Origin: UBA9659 sp965267195
Lineage (GTDB): Bacteria; Pseudomonadota; Gammaproteobacteria; Pseudomonadales; Azotimanducaceae
DNA: 64,000 nucleotides
Assembly: GCA_965267195.1 (NCBI GenBank)
Contig: OZ253942.1
Coordinates: forward strand, 3,596,001-3,660,000
Direction: 5' to 3'
Shown here: positions 46,460-55,267 of the stretch, piece by piece
Position numbering within the stretch: the first letter of the stretch is position 1
Layout: each line of letters begins with the position of its first letter
Position numbers and translations under genes: made by a program
Notes under the pieces: model-generated
Seen by the model: only the letters and a program-made list of their open reading frames with translations
What the model was told of the DNA's origin: nothing
Databases searched by the model: none

Positions 46460-47790
46460 GATGTCTTTTTGTCTGTCACTTCTGCGATAAGTTCACCAGA
46501 TTGCAGTCGGGCTCGGATCTTGTCGCCAACCTCTATATCGAAATCACTCGTGATCACATGTCCAGCGGGCTCCGATGAGACGATGGCGTATCCTCGCTGC
46601 AGCGTTGCAAGTGGACTCAGCGCATTCAGTTTTCCGGCGACATTGGCGAGACGACTCTCAACAGATTTTCTGGCTGCCAGCTCCGTGGCCGTTAGTTTTT
46701 CCGATAGCACCTGAAGCTTGAGTTTGCCTGCGTCTACCACCGCGGTGGGTGAAACGAGTCGAGCCTGACCAAGTCGGCTTCGTTTTTCACTCAATACCTG
46801 AGTCACGGAAGCACGTAATCTGCGTTCTGTTTCATCCAGTCGTTGAGCAAGGTCTTCAAGGCGAGTGTTGGGATGCCTCAGTCTTCTTTGCAGATGAGTG
46901 ACTTCCCGTGCGTGGTCTTCCAGATTCTGAAGCGTCAATTGAACCAGACGCTGTCCGAGGTATTGGGTGCTGTCTTCGAGGACGCTGCCATCTGGCGTAA
47001 TCAATTCCGCAGCAGCAGAAGGTGTAGGTGCGCGAAGATCCGCGACGAAATCTGCTATGGAAATATCGGATTCGTGGCCAACAGCGCAAACAACGGGCAG
47101 GTCGCTTGAAGCGACTGCCCTTGCGACAGGCTCAGTATTAAATGACCAAAGGTCCTCCAATGAACCGCCCCCTCGCGTAAGCAGGATCAGGTCGAACGGG
47201 TCCTGTTTCAGCTCGTTGGCCTTGCGGAGCGCTTCAACGATCTGCGGCACTGAATCGTCACCCTGAACCTGGACCGGCAGGATACTGATACGTACTGCCG
47301 GGAAGCGCCGTCGCATGACCGTGATCACATCACGGATAGCGGCACCGCTGGGAGACGTCACGATGGCGATGTGTTCAGCCAGTACAGGAATCGGTTTTTT
47401 ACGATCTTCATCGAAGAGGCCCTCTTCCTGCAGGCTGCGTTTGAGATTTTCATAGGCGCGTCTTAATGCACCTTCGCCGGAATCTTCGAGAAAATCGGCG
47501 ATCATCTGGAACTCGCCTCGTCCCTCGTACAGCGAGATTCGGCCACGAACAACGATCTGCTGACCGTTCCGGGGTTTGAACCGCACCATATGGTTGCGAT
47601 TTCGGAACATAGCGCAGCGGACCTGTGCTTTGTCGTCCTTCAGAGTGAAGTACCAGTGTCCGGAAGAGGGTTGGGCCAGGTTGGATATCTCTCCTTCCAC
47701 ATGAAGCATGGGAAATTCAGATTCCAGAAGGCGTTTCGCGTCGCGATTCAGCTCAGAGACGGTAATGACTTGTCGATTCGCTGATGTCAT
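46456..47790 (-). CDS. xseA: Exodeoxyribonuclease VII large subunit
   Basis: A 444-residue nuclease subunit. The N-terminal OB-fold holds LHVEGEISNLAQPSSGHWYFTLKD, the catalytic domain has GAAIRDVITVMRRRFP and LTRGGGSLEDLWSFN, and a helical C-terminal part follows. It works with XseB on single-stranded DNA ends; xseB is not in the window. Divergent from guaA with a 57-bp gap. Confidence 0.96.
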   Translation of the reverse strand: MTSANRQVITVSELNRDAKRLLESEFPMLHVEGEISNLAQPSSGHWYFTLKDDKAQVRCAMFRNRNHMVRFKPRNGQQIVVRGRISLYEGRGEFQMIADFLEDSGEGALRRAYENLKRSLQEEGLFDEDRKKPIPVLAEHIAIVTSPSGAAIRDVITVMRRRFPAVRISILPVQVQGDDSVPQIVEALRKANELKQDPFDLILLTRGGGSLEDLWSFNTEPVARAVASSDLPVVCAVGHESDISIADFVADLRAPTPSAAAELITPDGSVLEDSTQYLGQRLVQLTLQNLEDHAREVTHLQRRLRHPNTRLEDLAQRLDETERRLRASVTQVLSEKRSRLGQARLVSPTAVVDAGKLKLQVLSEKLTATELAARKSVESRLANVAGKLNALSPLATLQRGYAIVSSEPAGHVITSDFDIEVGDKIRARLQSGELIAEVTDKKTS

Positions 47791-47847
47791 AGGTGCATCG
47801 TGACAGGTATAATCACGCCTTGCCAGTAGTGGTCTTTTCGTTTTTTC

Positions 47848-49446
47848 ATGTCTTCTTCATCAACACACCCGGATATCCATCAGGAAAGAATCCTGATCCT
47901 GGATTTTGGCTCTCAATACACTCAGCTGATTGCCAGACGCCTGCGTGAGGCAGGCATTTATTGTGAAATTCTTCCCTACGACCTGGAAGAACAGCGAGCT
48001 ATCGACTTTGCCCCCAATGGCATTGTTCTCTCGGGTGGCCCTGAGTCGGTTAACGATGACATTACCCTTGCCGCACCCGAGTATGTTTTTTCAATGCAAG
48101 TTCCTGTGCTGGGAATTTGTTACGGCATGCAGACGATGGCCAAGCAGCTGGGCGGCGCCGTCGAAAATTCTGATAAGCGTGAATTTGGTTATGCCAGGGT
48201 CAACATTGTCGGTGAGTCGAACCTCATCGGTGACCTCAAAGACGGCACAGATGGCCAGCCCTATCTTGATGTATGGATGAGTCATGGCGATAAGGTTGTT
48301 GCGGCACCGGAGGGCTTTACCGTCATCGGGCAGAGTGACAATACGGATATTGCTGCCATGGCTGACGATGCGCGCGGCTACTATGGTGTTCAGTTCCATC
48401 CTGAAGTGAATCACACGCTGCAAGGTGCGGCGATCCTGGATCGATTTATTAAACAGGTCTGCGGTTGTCAGGCATTGTGGACGCCGAGCAACATTGTTGA
48501 AGACATCATAGAAAATGTCCGGGCCCAGGTTGGTGATGCCAGGGTGATCCTGGGTCTATCCGGCGGCGTTGACTCTTCTGTCGTCGCTGCGCTGCTGTCC
48601 CGTGCTATTGGTGATCAATTGACCTGTGTGTTTGTCGATAACGGTCTTCTTCGGTTGGACGAAGCCGAACAGGTGAACCAGATGATGGGGCAGGGTACAG
48701 ACAACACCTTTGCGCTCAATATGATCACCGTGCCAGCGGAAGATCGTTTCATGGCGAAACTTTCGGGTGTGACCGACCCTGAAGATAAACGAAAGATTAT
48801 CGGAAATACCTTTATCGACGTTTTTGATGAAGAAGCCGGGAAGTTGGAAGGCGTTAAGTTTCTTGCCCAGGGCACGATATATCCGGATGTGATTGAGTCT
48901 GCCGGTCACAAAGATGGCAAAGCTCATGTGATTAAGTCACATCACAATGTCGGAGGGCTTCCGGACTATATGAAGCTCGAGCTGGTTGAGCCGTTACGAG
49001 AACTGTTTAAAGACGAAGTTAGAAAAATCGGCCTGGAGCTGGGTTTGTCCCACGAGATGGTTTTCAGGCATCCGTTTCCGGGTCCCGGACTGGGCGTCCG
49101 TATTCTCGGTGAGGTAAAGAAAGAGTATGCGGATCTGCTCAGGCGGGCAGACGCAATTTACCTGGAAGAGCTGAGGGCAGCAGGGCTCTATGATGATGTG
49201 AGTCAGGCCTTCGCGGTGTTTCTTCCGGTAAAGTCCGTTGGTGTCGTTGGCGATGCCAGGCGTTATGAATATGTGATTGCGCTACGTGCTGTGGAAACCA
49301 TCGATTTTATGACTGCTCGATCCGCTCGATTGCCCTATGAACTGCTGGAAAAGGTATCAAGCAGGATCATTAATGAAATCGATGGAATTTCACGCGTCAC
49401 TTACGATGTGTCGAGCAAACCGCCTGCAACAATTGAGTGGGAGTAG
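47848..49446 (+). CDS. guaA: GMP synthase (glutamine-hydrolysing)
   Basis: A 532-residue enzyme. The N-terminal glutamine amidotransferase has Cys91 in GICYGMQ and the late His/Glu in QFHPEV; the PP-loop GLSGGVDSS starts the ATP pyrophosphatase domain; the C-terminal dimerisation domain ends normally at PATIEWE. guaB, usual upstream partner in this gene order, is absent. The intact 3' end is adjacent to an integrase gene, which fits the known use of guaA as an integration site. Confidence 0.97.
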   Translation: MSSSSTHPDIHQERILILDFGSQYTQLIARRLREAGIYCEILPYDLEEQRAIDFAPNGIVLSGGPESVNDDITLAAPEYVFSMQVPVLGICYGMQTMAKQLGGAVENSDKREFGYARVNIVGESNLIGDLKDGTDGQPYLDVWMSHGDKVVAAPEGFTVIGQSDNTDIAAMADDARGYYGVQFHPEVNHTLQGAAILDRFIKQVCGCQALWTPSNIVEDIIENVRAQVGDARVILGLSGGVDSSVVAALLSRAIGDQLTCVFVDNGLLRLDEAEQVNQMMGQGTDNTFALNMITVPAEDRFMAKLSGVTDPEDKRKIIGNTFIDVFDEEAGKLEGVKFLAQGTIYPDVIESAGHKDGKAHVIKSHHNVGGLPDYMKLELVEPLRELFKDEVRKIGLELGLSHEMVFRHPFPGPGLGVRILGEVKKEYADLLRRADAIYLEELRAAGLYDDVSQAFAVFLPVKSVGVVGDARRYEYVIALRAVETIDFMTARSARLPYELLEKVSSRIINEIDGISRVTYDVSSKPPATIEWE

Positions 49447-49627
49447 GAAAACGCTCTAAACCACTGATAAAGACTGACATCGTGAGTTACAAACTTGTTA
49501 CAAAGTAGCTCAAGCCCTTTCGATTTAAGTTGTGCCCGTTCGAGTAGCAAAGTCAGCTACAAACCAATGCAACTATTGCGATCAACAATGCATCAAGTAA
49601 ATTAAAAACATTTATTTGATGACAATG

Positions 49628-49653
49628 TTAAGAGGCCTGCTCGTAGGCTCTTA
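49628..49653 (+). promoter_or_regulatory. Hairpin abutting the integrase start codon
   Basis: An inverted repeat pairs TAAGAG(G)CCT with AGGCTCTTA around a GCTCGT loop, with one bulged G. It ends two bases before the ATG at 49656 and contains the only purine-rich ribosome-site candidate (AAGAGG). It could hide the ribosome site in mRNA or serve as an operator. Confidence 0.5.
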
Positions 49654-49655
49654 GT

Positions 49656-50936
49656 ATGAATACACAAAATTTGAAACTAGTTGTAAACAACGAAACTGAA
49701 ACCAGTACTTCTTTTATCACCGAACGCCACGACGTGCTCGGAGGTAAAGCCTTTGTCGTTCGTACGAAACAAAGCGGTGATGTATATCAGCTCCATATGA
49801 GAATCAGTGGTGAAAAAAAGTACTACCGTCAGAGTCTGAGGACAAAGCACTTGCAGACAGCAATGGATAAAGGTGAGGAGAAATGTATCGAACTAAGCCA
49901 TCGAGTAAACACTGGTGTTCGTATATTTTCTCCTTCGGTTCAGGAAGTAGTAGATGCCTACCTGGATCACAGGAAGCTGGATGTTGAAAACGGCGTGATT
50001 GTAAAAGAGAGGCATAGCACGATACGAACCCAGCTTAAGCACGCCGCGAGCATGCTGGGTAAAACGACAAAATTCAGCACGCTGACAAAAAAGAGTCTGC
50101 AAGACTATCGGAAGCAACGATCAGCACGGGGCGTGCAGGATATAACAATAAGAAACGAACAATCTTCGATTAATGCAATGTGCAAATATGCCTACGAAGA
50201 GAAACTGATCGACATTCCAAAGTTTGATTTTCCTCAGATCAAGATTCGAGGTGCGAGCAAAGATGATATTCGCAGGCAGACATTCACGGATGAAGAATAT
50301 AAACGGCTGTGTAGAGCAGCGAGAAGTTACGTAGCCAAGAAAAATACTGAAGACGAAGATGAGAGGTTTGAAAAAGAGCTTGTTCGACACTTCATATTGA
50401 TCGGCGCGAACTCCATGTTACGTGTTGGTGAATTGATACAGCTTAAATGGGGTTGTGTGAAAACCTATGACAAAAAGCTGAGGAAAAACGATGAGGAAGG
50501 TGTTCGATTAGCTGAGATCACGGTAAAAGCTGAAACATCGAAAGTTAGAAATGAACGTATATGTAGCGCTCGAGGTGGTGAATATTTTGATCGTTTGAAA
50601 CAGCTTAGTAGACACACGGACGACGATGATTTTGTGTTCACAAATCACACCGGGAACTTAATCTCGGAGAGAGTTAGAAATCGGCAATTCTCAGAGTTGA
50701 TGGAGTTAGCTGGAGTAAGCGATTGGAAGGAACGAAAAATACATTACTCAAGTCTTCGTCACTATGGCATTACCAAGCGGGTGCAGGCAGGGGTAAACAT
50801 TCTTAAGCTGGCGCAAAATTGCGGTACTAGCCCCAAACACATTCAGGATACGTATTACCACGCCAGTATTAGGGACATGGAAGAAACGGCGCTACTGCCA
50901 TACGAGAGTGGAGAAGAAGCTTATTTGTTTGAGTAG
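49656..50936 (+). CDS. Phage-type site-specific integrase (tyrosine recombinase)
   Basis: A 426-residue tyrosine recombinase with an N-terminal arm/SAM-like region (about 70-180) and a C-terminal catalytic domain. It shows the first catalytic Arg in MLRVGELIQLKWG, the box SSLRHYGITKR and the nucleophile region GTSPKHIQDTYYHA. The S-S-L-R-H and G-T-S forms, in place of H-x-x-R and G-H, are usual for a known integrase subfamily with YSLRH...GTS boxes, so the enzyme is probably active. It lies 209 bp after guaA, in the same direction. It ends exactly where the convergent ATPase gene ends, with no base between the stop codons. Confidence 0.9.
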   Translation: MNTQNLKLVVNNETETSTSFITERHDVLGGKAFVVRTKQSGDVYQLHMRISGEKKYYRQSLRTKHLQTAMDKGEEKCIELSHRVNTGVRIFSPSVQEVVDAYLDHRKLDVENGVIVKERHSTIRTQLKHAASMLGKTTKFSTLTKKSLQDYRKQRSARGVQDITIRNEQSSINAMCKYAYEEKLIDIPKFDFPQIKIRGASKDDIRRQTFTDEEYKRLCRAARSYVAKKNTEDEDERFEKELVRHFILIGANSMLRVGELIQLKWGCVKTYDKKLRKNDEEGVRLAEITVKAETSKVRNERICSARGGEYFDRLKQLSRHTDDDDFVFTNHTGNLISERVRNRQFSELMELAGVSDWKERKIHYSSLRHYGITKRVQAGVNILKLAQNCGTSPKHIQDTYYHASIRDMEETALLPYESGEEAYLFE

Positions 50937-53174
50937 CTAGGATGCCAGTTTTACCATCGCGTCATAGTGGTTTTTGTCTTCGTGTTCTATCAAATCAAGC
51001 ACGTCTTTCAGAAAGTCTTGAGCTTCTCTGATAAAAGAGAAATCGTTCTCTGCATCTGTGCCAACTATCTTGGCGTGAGAAAGGTGATTGGCGTACTTCA
51101 GTACTCTTAAGCGTTTCACTGTGTCAAAGTCTGGGCTAATCTTTTCTCTTAGTTCGCCAGGAACCGGATTCCTATAGGCGTAGAATGCCTCGAGTAAGCG
51201 TCTAGCCACATTAGGCATCACAAAGAGTTCATCATCATTTTGCTCCCCTTCTGAATAGCGCATCACCAATGAAAACAGGTAGTGATACTCGGAAGCGTTT
51301 TGTGCGATTAGTTTGTCTAGTCTGTCTATTTTTGAGGCTCTCTCCTCACCCGTGAAGTAATTCTTGAGCATATAAAACTGTGCGCAGCCGTTATCTTTGT
51401 TCTTCCTCTTGAGCTGCTCCATCCACTCCTTTGCTAACCTGAAGAACTGAAAATTGTGTGTGAGGATAAAAAGCTGATTTGCGGATTGTGTTCTGTCGGC
51501 CATAAAACTGAAGGCGCTGAACAGCGAATTAGAATCTAAGCTGGATATGGGATCATCTATAACTACTACGGAACTCTTCATGTCGAATGATGAATCCTGT
51601 AACGTTTTCAAAAAATAAATGAAAGCTATCGCTGTTTTCTCTCCTTCGCTGAGGTTAACTGCCTTCTCATCGCCTCGAAGAATCTCGTACCCGTCCTCTT
51701 TGACACTGAAGACTAGTTCCTTTCTGCCAAGGTAAGCTGCTACTTCAGCAGTTAGCTCGTCAGCTGGCTGCTTGTGTTGCTCAATTTCCCTTCTTTGTAT
51801 TCCTATCTCCGTATCGAATTCTCTACTTTTCTGAGTTAGCTCGGTTGCCAACACTTGGTTTGTAGTGGCTGTTTCCTTTAGTCCCCTGACTGTATCTATG
51901 CTTCTGGAAACGATATGCGACTCGATTTCTCTTCGGGCTTTCTCTTTCGAGGTTTCTAGGTTCTCGCTGGCTTCGTTATGCTTGTTGATAAGTGCAGATA
52001 GTTTGGCAAATTCTTCTTTAGCTTTATCGACGGCGGAAACTAAAGAAATCTCTGAAGAATCTTCTAAGTGACGAGGCTCAAATGGTGAGCTTCGTTTTGC
52101 TTCAACTTCAGACTCTAACTGTCGAACTGTCTCCGTGAAGTTATTCCTTGCTGTCTGGTACACAGAGAGTGCATCGTCATAGCTATCCCGCAAAGTTGGC
52201 TCTAGTCTGCCCGCGTCGGGAAGGCTTGATGACTCAAATAGCTCTGCAGTGGCTTTGATGTTCGAACTTATGTTCCCCAATTCTCGCTGGAGTTTCTCGA
52301 AGTTGTCATTGAAATGTAGCCTTAGTCTTTCTTTTCTCACTTCAGTGAGATTGTTACCACAGAACAAACAGTCATCTTCATGCTCATGGAGACTAATACC
52401 CTGCTGAACCCATCTGGATGCAGCGGGGTTTTCGGTTAACTCGTCAATTGTCTCTGACACAACAGTGGTTGATAGGGCGTCCTTTAGGCTGCTAATGAGA
52501 CCAGCAGCATCGAAGGAGGGAAATGTGGGCGGTGTAATTTCTTGAATTTCGCTGATTTTCAATGAGTCAAACTTTTGGTTGTAGTCTTCTTCCCGTAACT
52601 CAAAATTTTCTTCGCTCTTAATAATTGTTTCAATCTTCCGCTGGAAGTCGCTCTTGTTGTAGTTGTTGTATTTTCCTGTTCCTTGTTGGCGAAGCGCGTC
52701 TTTTATTACTCTGGCTTGTTCTTGAAAGATTTTGTCAATTTGATTGTTGGCGTCTCGAGCTCTTCTTCTCGCTTCTGAAAGAGATTTGCCGTTTTCTTCC
52801 TTCTGGGATTGCAGTTCTTCTATCTTCACTTGAGCTTCGGCGCTGCGCTCTCCAAGGTAGTAGATTGGCTCCAAATCGCCAGATTCGAAAATACTCCTTG
52901 TCACGAGTTCGGAGTTAAAAACACGCACGTTAGGCAGCGATTGATTACCTGGAATTGAGAGTTCGTGAATCTGTCCGTCTACACGGACTCGAACTGTTCC
53001 CTCAGTTATCACATCCTTTTCCGCGATTGACTGATAGATATGGGAAAGAGTTGATTTACCTGTCCCGTTCCAGCCGTAGATGAGGTTGTATCTTGTGAAG
53101 TCCGGGATATTGCCCCAGGTAAAGTTTTTGAAAATCCGGTGATTGGATATCTCTTGAAATCTTTGAATCTTCAT
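50937..53174 (-). CDS. AAA_13/RloC-PrrC-like ABC ATPase with zinc-hook motif
   Basis: A 745-residue protein. Walker A GWNGTGKST is at 34-42, the ABC signature LSEGEKTA at 508-515, Walker B VVVIDDPISSLD at 536-547 and the H-loop THNF at 572-575. The two halves of the ATPase are split by a coiled-coil arm (about 110-480) carrying Cys269-x-x-Cys272, a zinc-hook-like turn as in RloC and Rad50. The C-terminal part has Arg658-x3-Glu662 and a later R-x6-H (Arg690/His697) with NHLSH, compatible with the Arg-Glu-His set of PrrC/RloC anticodon nucleases and their HEPN-like fold. If so, it cleaves tRNA under phage or DNA-damage stress. A nuclease-free DNA-repair-type ATPase is the alternative. Confidence 0.72.
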   Translation of the reverse strand: MKIQRFQEISNHRIFKNFTWGNIPDFTRYNLIYGWNGTGKSTLSHIYQSIAEKDVITEGTVRVRVDGQIHELSIPGNQSLPNVRVFNSELVTRSIFESGDLEPIYYLGERSAEAQVKIEELQSQKEENGKSLSEARRRARDANNQIDKIFQEQARVIKDALRQQGTGKYNNYNKSDFQRKIETIIKSEENFELREEDYNQKFDSLKISEIQEITPPTFPSFDAAGLISSLKDALSTTVVSETIDELTENPAASRWVQQGISLHEHEDDCLFCGNNLTEVRKERLRLHFNDNFEKLQRELGNISSNIKATAELFESSSLPDAGRLEPTLRDSYDDALSVYQTARNNFTETVRQLESEVEAKRSSPFEPRHLEDSSEISLVSAVDKAKEEFAKLSALINKHNEASENLETSKEKARREIESHIVSRSIDTVRGLKETATTNQVLATELTQKSREFDTEIGIQRREIEQHKQPADELTAEVAAYLGRKELVFSVKEDGYEILRGDEKAVNLSEGEKTAIAFIYFLKTLQDSSFDMKSSVVVIDDPISSLDSNSLFSAFSFMADRTQSANQLFILTHNFQFFRLAKEWMEQLKRKNKDNGCAQFYMLKNYFTGEERASKIDRLDKLIAQNASEYHYLFSLVMRYSEGEQNDDELFVMPNVARRLLEAFYAYRNPVPGELREKISPDFDTVKRLRVLKYANHLSHAKIVGTDAENDFSFIREAQDFLKDVLDLIEHEDKNHYDAMVKLAS

Positions 53175-53358
53175 TGCTCACAATCCGTGTTAGGAACAAT
53201 TGAAGCACTTAAAAAACTACGTGATTACTAACTGATATCAGCAGGGAAGTGCGACACTATTTTTCAATGTATCTTGGCTTTAAACACCGAGAATTTCTAG
53301 TGAGGAACCGTGTATTAAGCCTGAAAGTGCGAATTGCCCTGTAATTAAAACGTGGGGT

Positions 53359-53934
53359 TCAGATGCCTATCAAATCTGCTGCATTTCGAAGCTTGTCGAC
53401 ACTGACGTCTATGTAACGTTGGGTTGTTGCCATGCTGCTGTGCCGAGCCAGTTCTTGTATTACGCGCGTGCTGACGCCTTTCTCGCTCAGGTTTGTGATG
53501 AATGTGCGCCGTCCGCTATGACTGCTGGCGTGTTCTATGCCAGCAGCTGCGTATAACGAGCGAAAGAGGTTCTGAACGGTTTGGCTGCTGAAAAAGCTTC
53601 CCTTCTGTGACTGAAATAGAGGTTCCAGTGTTGCGGCATGTTTTCTGGAGGACGCAAGATAGTTAGTCACCTGCCGTCGAAGTACGGAGTTAAGGAAAAC
53701 GCACTGACGTTGGTTGCCCTTTGTTTGGGTTGAATCGAGAATCATTTGGGTTTTAGCGGTTCCATTTGTGTCAACAACGTCCCCGACTCGTAGAGATGCA
53801 ATTTCACACGCTCTCAACCCAGCTAAGTAGCTGAACATTACGATGAGTTTGTTACGCTCTCCGTGTTTGGTTGTGCTTGCAACACGGAGCAGTCGTTTTA
53901 GTTCTGTAGGAGTCAGTACTTTTGCTTTTTTCAT
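53359..53934 (-). CDS. Minimal (FimB/FimE-sized) tyrosine recombinase
   Basis: A 191-residue recombinase consisting of the catalytic domain only. The full set is visible: Arg in GLRACEIASL, SHSGRRTF (H-x-x-R), the HS box in RHSSMATTQRYIDV, and the tyrosine in that last motif. Such short enzymes include the FimB/FimE switch recombinases and some transposon-borne enzymes. GAGGA lies eight bases before the ATG at 53934. The 420 bp upstream have no gene and could hold its target. Confidence 0.85.
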   Translation of the reverse strand: MKKAKVLTPTELKRLLRVASTTKHGERNKLIVMFSYLAGLRACEIASLRVGDVVDTNGTAKTQMILDSTQTKGNQRQCVFLNSVLRRQVTNYLASSRKHAATLEPLFQSQKGSFFSSQTVQNLFRSLYAAAGIEHASSHSGRRTFITNLSEKGVSTRVIQELARHSSMATTQRYIDVSVDKLRNAADLIGI

Positions 53935-54354
53935 AGGTAGTGTCCTCGTCCACTTCCTTTGGTACGTTCAACTTGACGTTTGCTACGAGTAGTAGCGACT
54001 TGAGACGTCCTTCTGTAAGTCGCCATTTTTCATCCATTTTTGTTCTCAAACGTGCGGATTTCTTATCTTCAATACTATTTCCTAACTTTTAGAAAAACGA
54101 TTGAAGAATGCTTTGAGCCGAAGTCTTTGATATCAATATGGTTTCAGGTGAAATGTTTGGAGTTAATGAAAACCACACATTTCCGAATTTCTATTGCTTC
54201 AGACCGATTCTGCGTTGACGTCGCTTGCGTCATGAGTCCTGTTTGTGCGGTATGACGACGGGTTTAGGTATGCTTCTAGCAGTGCTGAAAACAGCCTGAC
54301 GTTGAATTCCAAGAAAACCGGGGGCTATTAGTGCGCTAAGCATAAATATGTTGC
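53935..54354. other. 420-bp gene-free, AT-rich region between the recombinase and the HUH-like gene
   Basis: No convincing gene is seen. A 71-codon frame from TTG at 54040 has no ribosome site and no family resemblance. The region must hold the promoters for the two divergent genes flanking it. I looked for, and did not find, a clear pair of inverted repeats of the kind that bound an invertible switch. Confidence 0.5.
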
Positions 54355-54367
54355 ATGAATACATGCA
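54352..54367 (+). repeat. Inverted repeat over the start codon of the HUH-like gene
   Basis: TGCATG-AATA-CATGCA, a perfect 6-bp stem with a 4-base loop, spans the ATG at 54355. HUH endonucleases often bind hairpins next to their nick site, so it may be a binding or self-regulation site; chance is not excluded for a six-base stem. Confidence 0.45.
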
Positions 54368-55101
54368 GCGCGAAACACACCTCTGAATATCGACAAGCAC
54401 TCGTCCCGTACCTGGCCAGCCAGAAGTACGATCTTTACCTGACGCTCAATATCGAAACGGAATCTGCGATTAGGAACTTCTATGATTCGCACACCAAGCG
54501 GTCGGACGCTTTCGCTGCGTACGAGCAGTTGATTTGTGACTTATTCAACAGAGCTGAGGATCAGATTTTCGGGCAGGCTAAACGTAAATCCCGCTGGGGT
54601 AAGCGGAACTGTCGGATCGAGCGAGCGGTCCATATTGAGAGGGGAACCGAAAAACTGAATTTGCATGCTCACATTGCAGCTAAGTCCGTCGACAGATATC
54701 AACCAGAAACACTGATTCAGATCCTCCGAACGACGTATGCAAAGTTGTTGGCTGAAGCACACTACAAACAACACCTTGAACGGAATGTCCTAGCGAGCCT
54801 GTGCAAGCAGCTCCGTGCCAGAACCCCAGGGCGCGAGTATGGCGAGATCGCGCAGGAGCTGAAGAGTGAACTACTCAGCACACACAAAGAGCTTAGAGAT
54901 CAACGTGTAGGTACATTCAGTTTGAAGTTCCTCGACCAGCACTATTGCAAGGCCGATATTGGGATTCAGGACAGATTCAGGAACAGTACATACAACACCA
55001 AAATGGTGAATGTTGATTGGGCGGATGAAGAGCGCAGTATGTATTCGTTGGCTACCAGGGCGAGCTTCATAAAAAAAGCCCCACCGAACCGGCCAAGTTA
55101 A
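54355..55101 (+). CDS. Putative HUH-type replication/relaxase-like endonuclease
   Basis: A 248-residue basic protein. Motif I-like YDLYLTLNIE is at 25-34, the two-histidine motif LNLHAHIAAKS (HAH at 104-106) follows a strand RAVHIERG, and candidate nucleophile tyrosines are Tyr128 (RTTYAKLL) and Tyr137. This order is that of rolling-circle initiators and small phage/plasmid Rep proteins, but no family name can be fixed. No ribosome site precedes the ATG. It would be consistent with replication or excision of the island. Confidence 0.5.
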   Translation: MNTCSAKHTSEYRQALVPYLASQKYDLYLTLNIETESAIRNFYDSHTKRSDAFAAYEQLICDLFNRAEDQIFGQAKRKSRWGKRNCRIERAVHIERGTEKLNLHAHIAAKSVDRYQPETLIQILRTTYAKLLAEAHYKQHLERNVLASLCKQLRARTPGREYGEIAQELKSELLSTHKELRDQRVGTFSLKFLDQHYCKADIGIQDRFRNSTYNTKMVNVDWADEERSMYSLATRASFIKKAPPNRPS

Positions 55102-55267
55102 GCAACCGTATTTTGCAGTAGCTAGTTCGCAAACACCTTGAGTTAGAGAGTTAATTTCGAGGTGTAGCGAAGCCTTTGCCTGATAAAAGATGGATTCGTG
55201 ATACTCCCCTGAAGCTGTTGCTTAAGGATAAATACTGCACGAGCACATTGGAGATGGAGTTGATTTG

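Noticed and set aside
49656..50936. Integrase considered inactive because H-x-x-R and G-H boxes read SSLRH and GTS
   Set aside because: These forms are normal in a known integrase subfamily, so the changes do not indicate decay.
53232..53241. CTGATATCAG palindrome upstream of the RloC-like gene
   Set aside because: A ten-base palindrome is expected by chance at this length; no second copy was noticed.
54040..54255. 71-codon frame from TTG in the gene-free stretch
   Set aside because: No ribosome site, no family resemblance and poor codon pattern; not listed as a gene.
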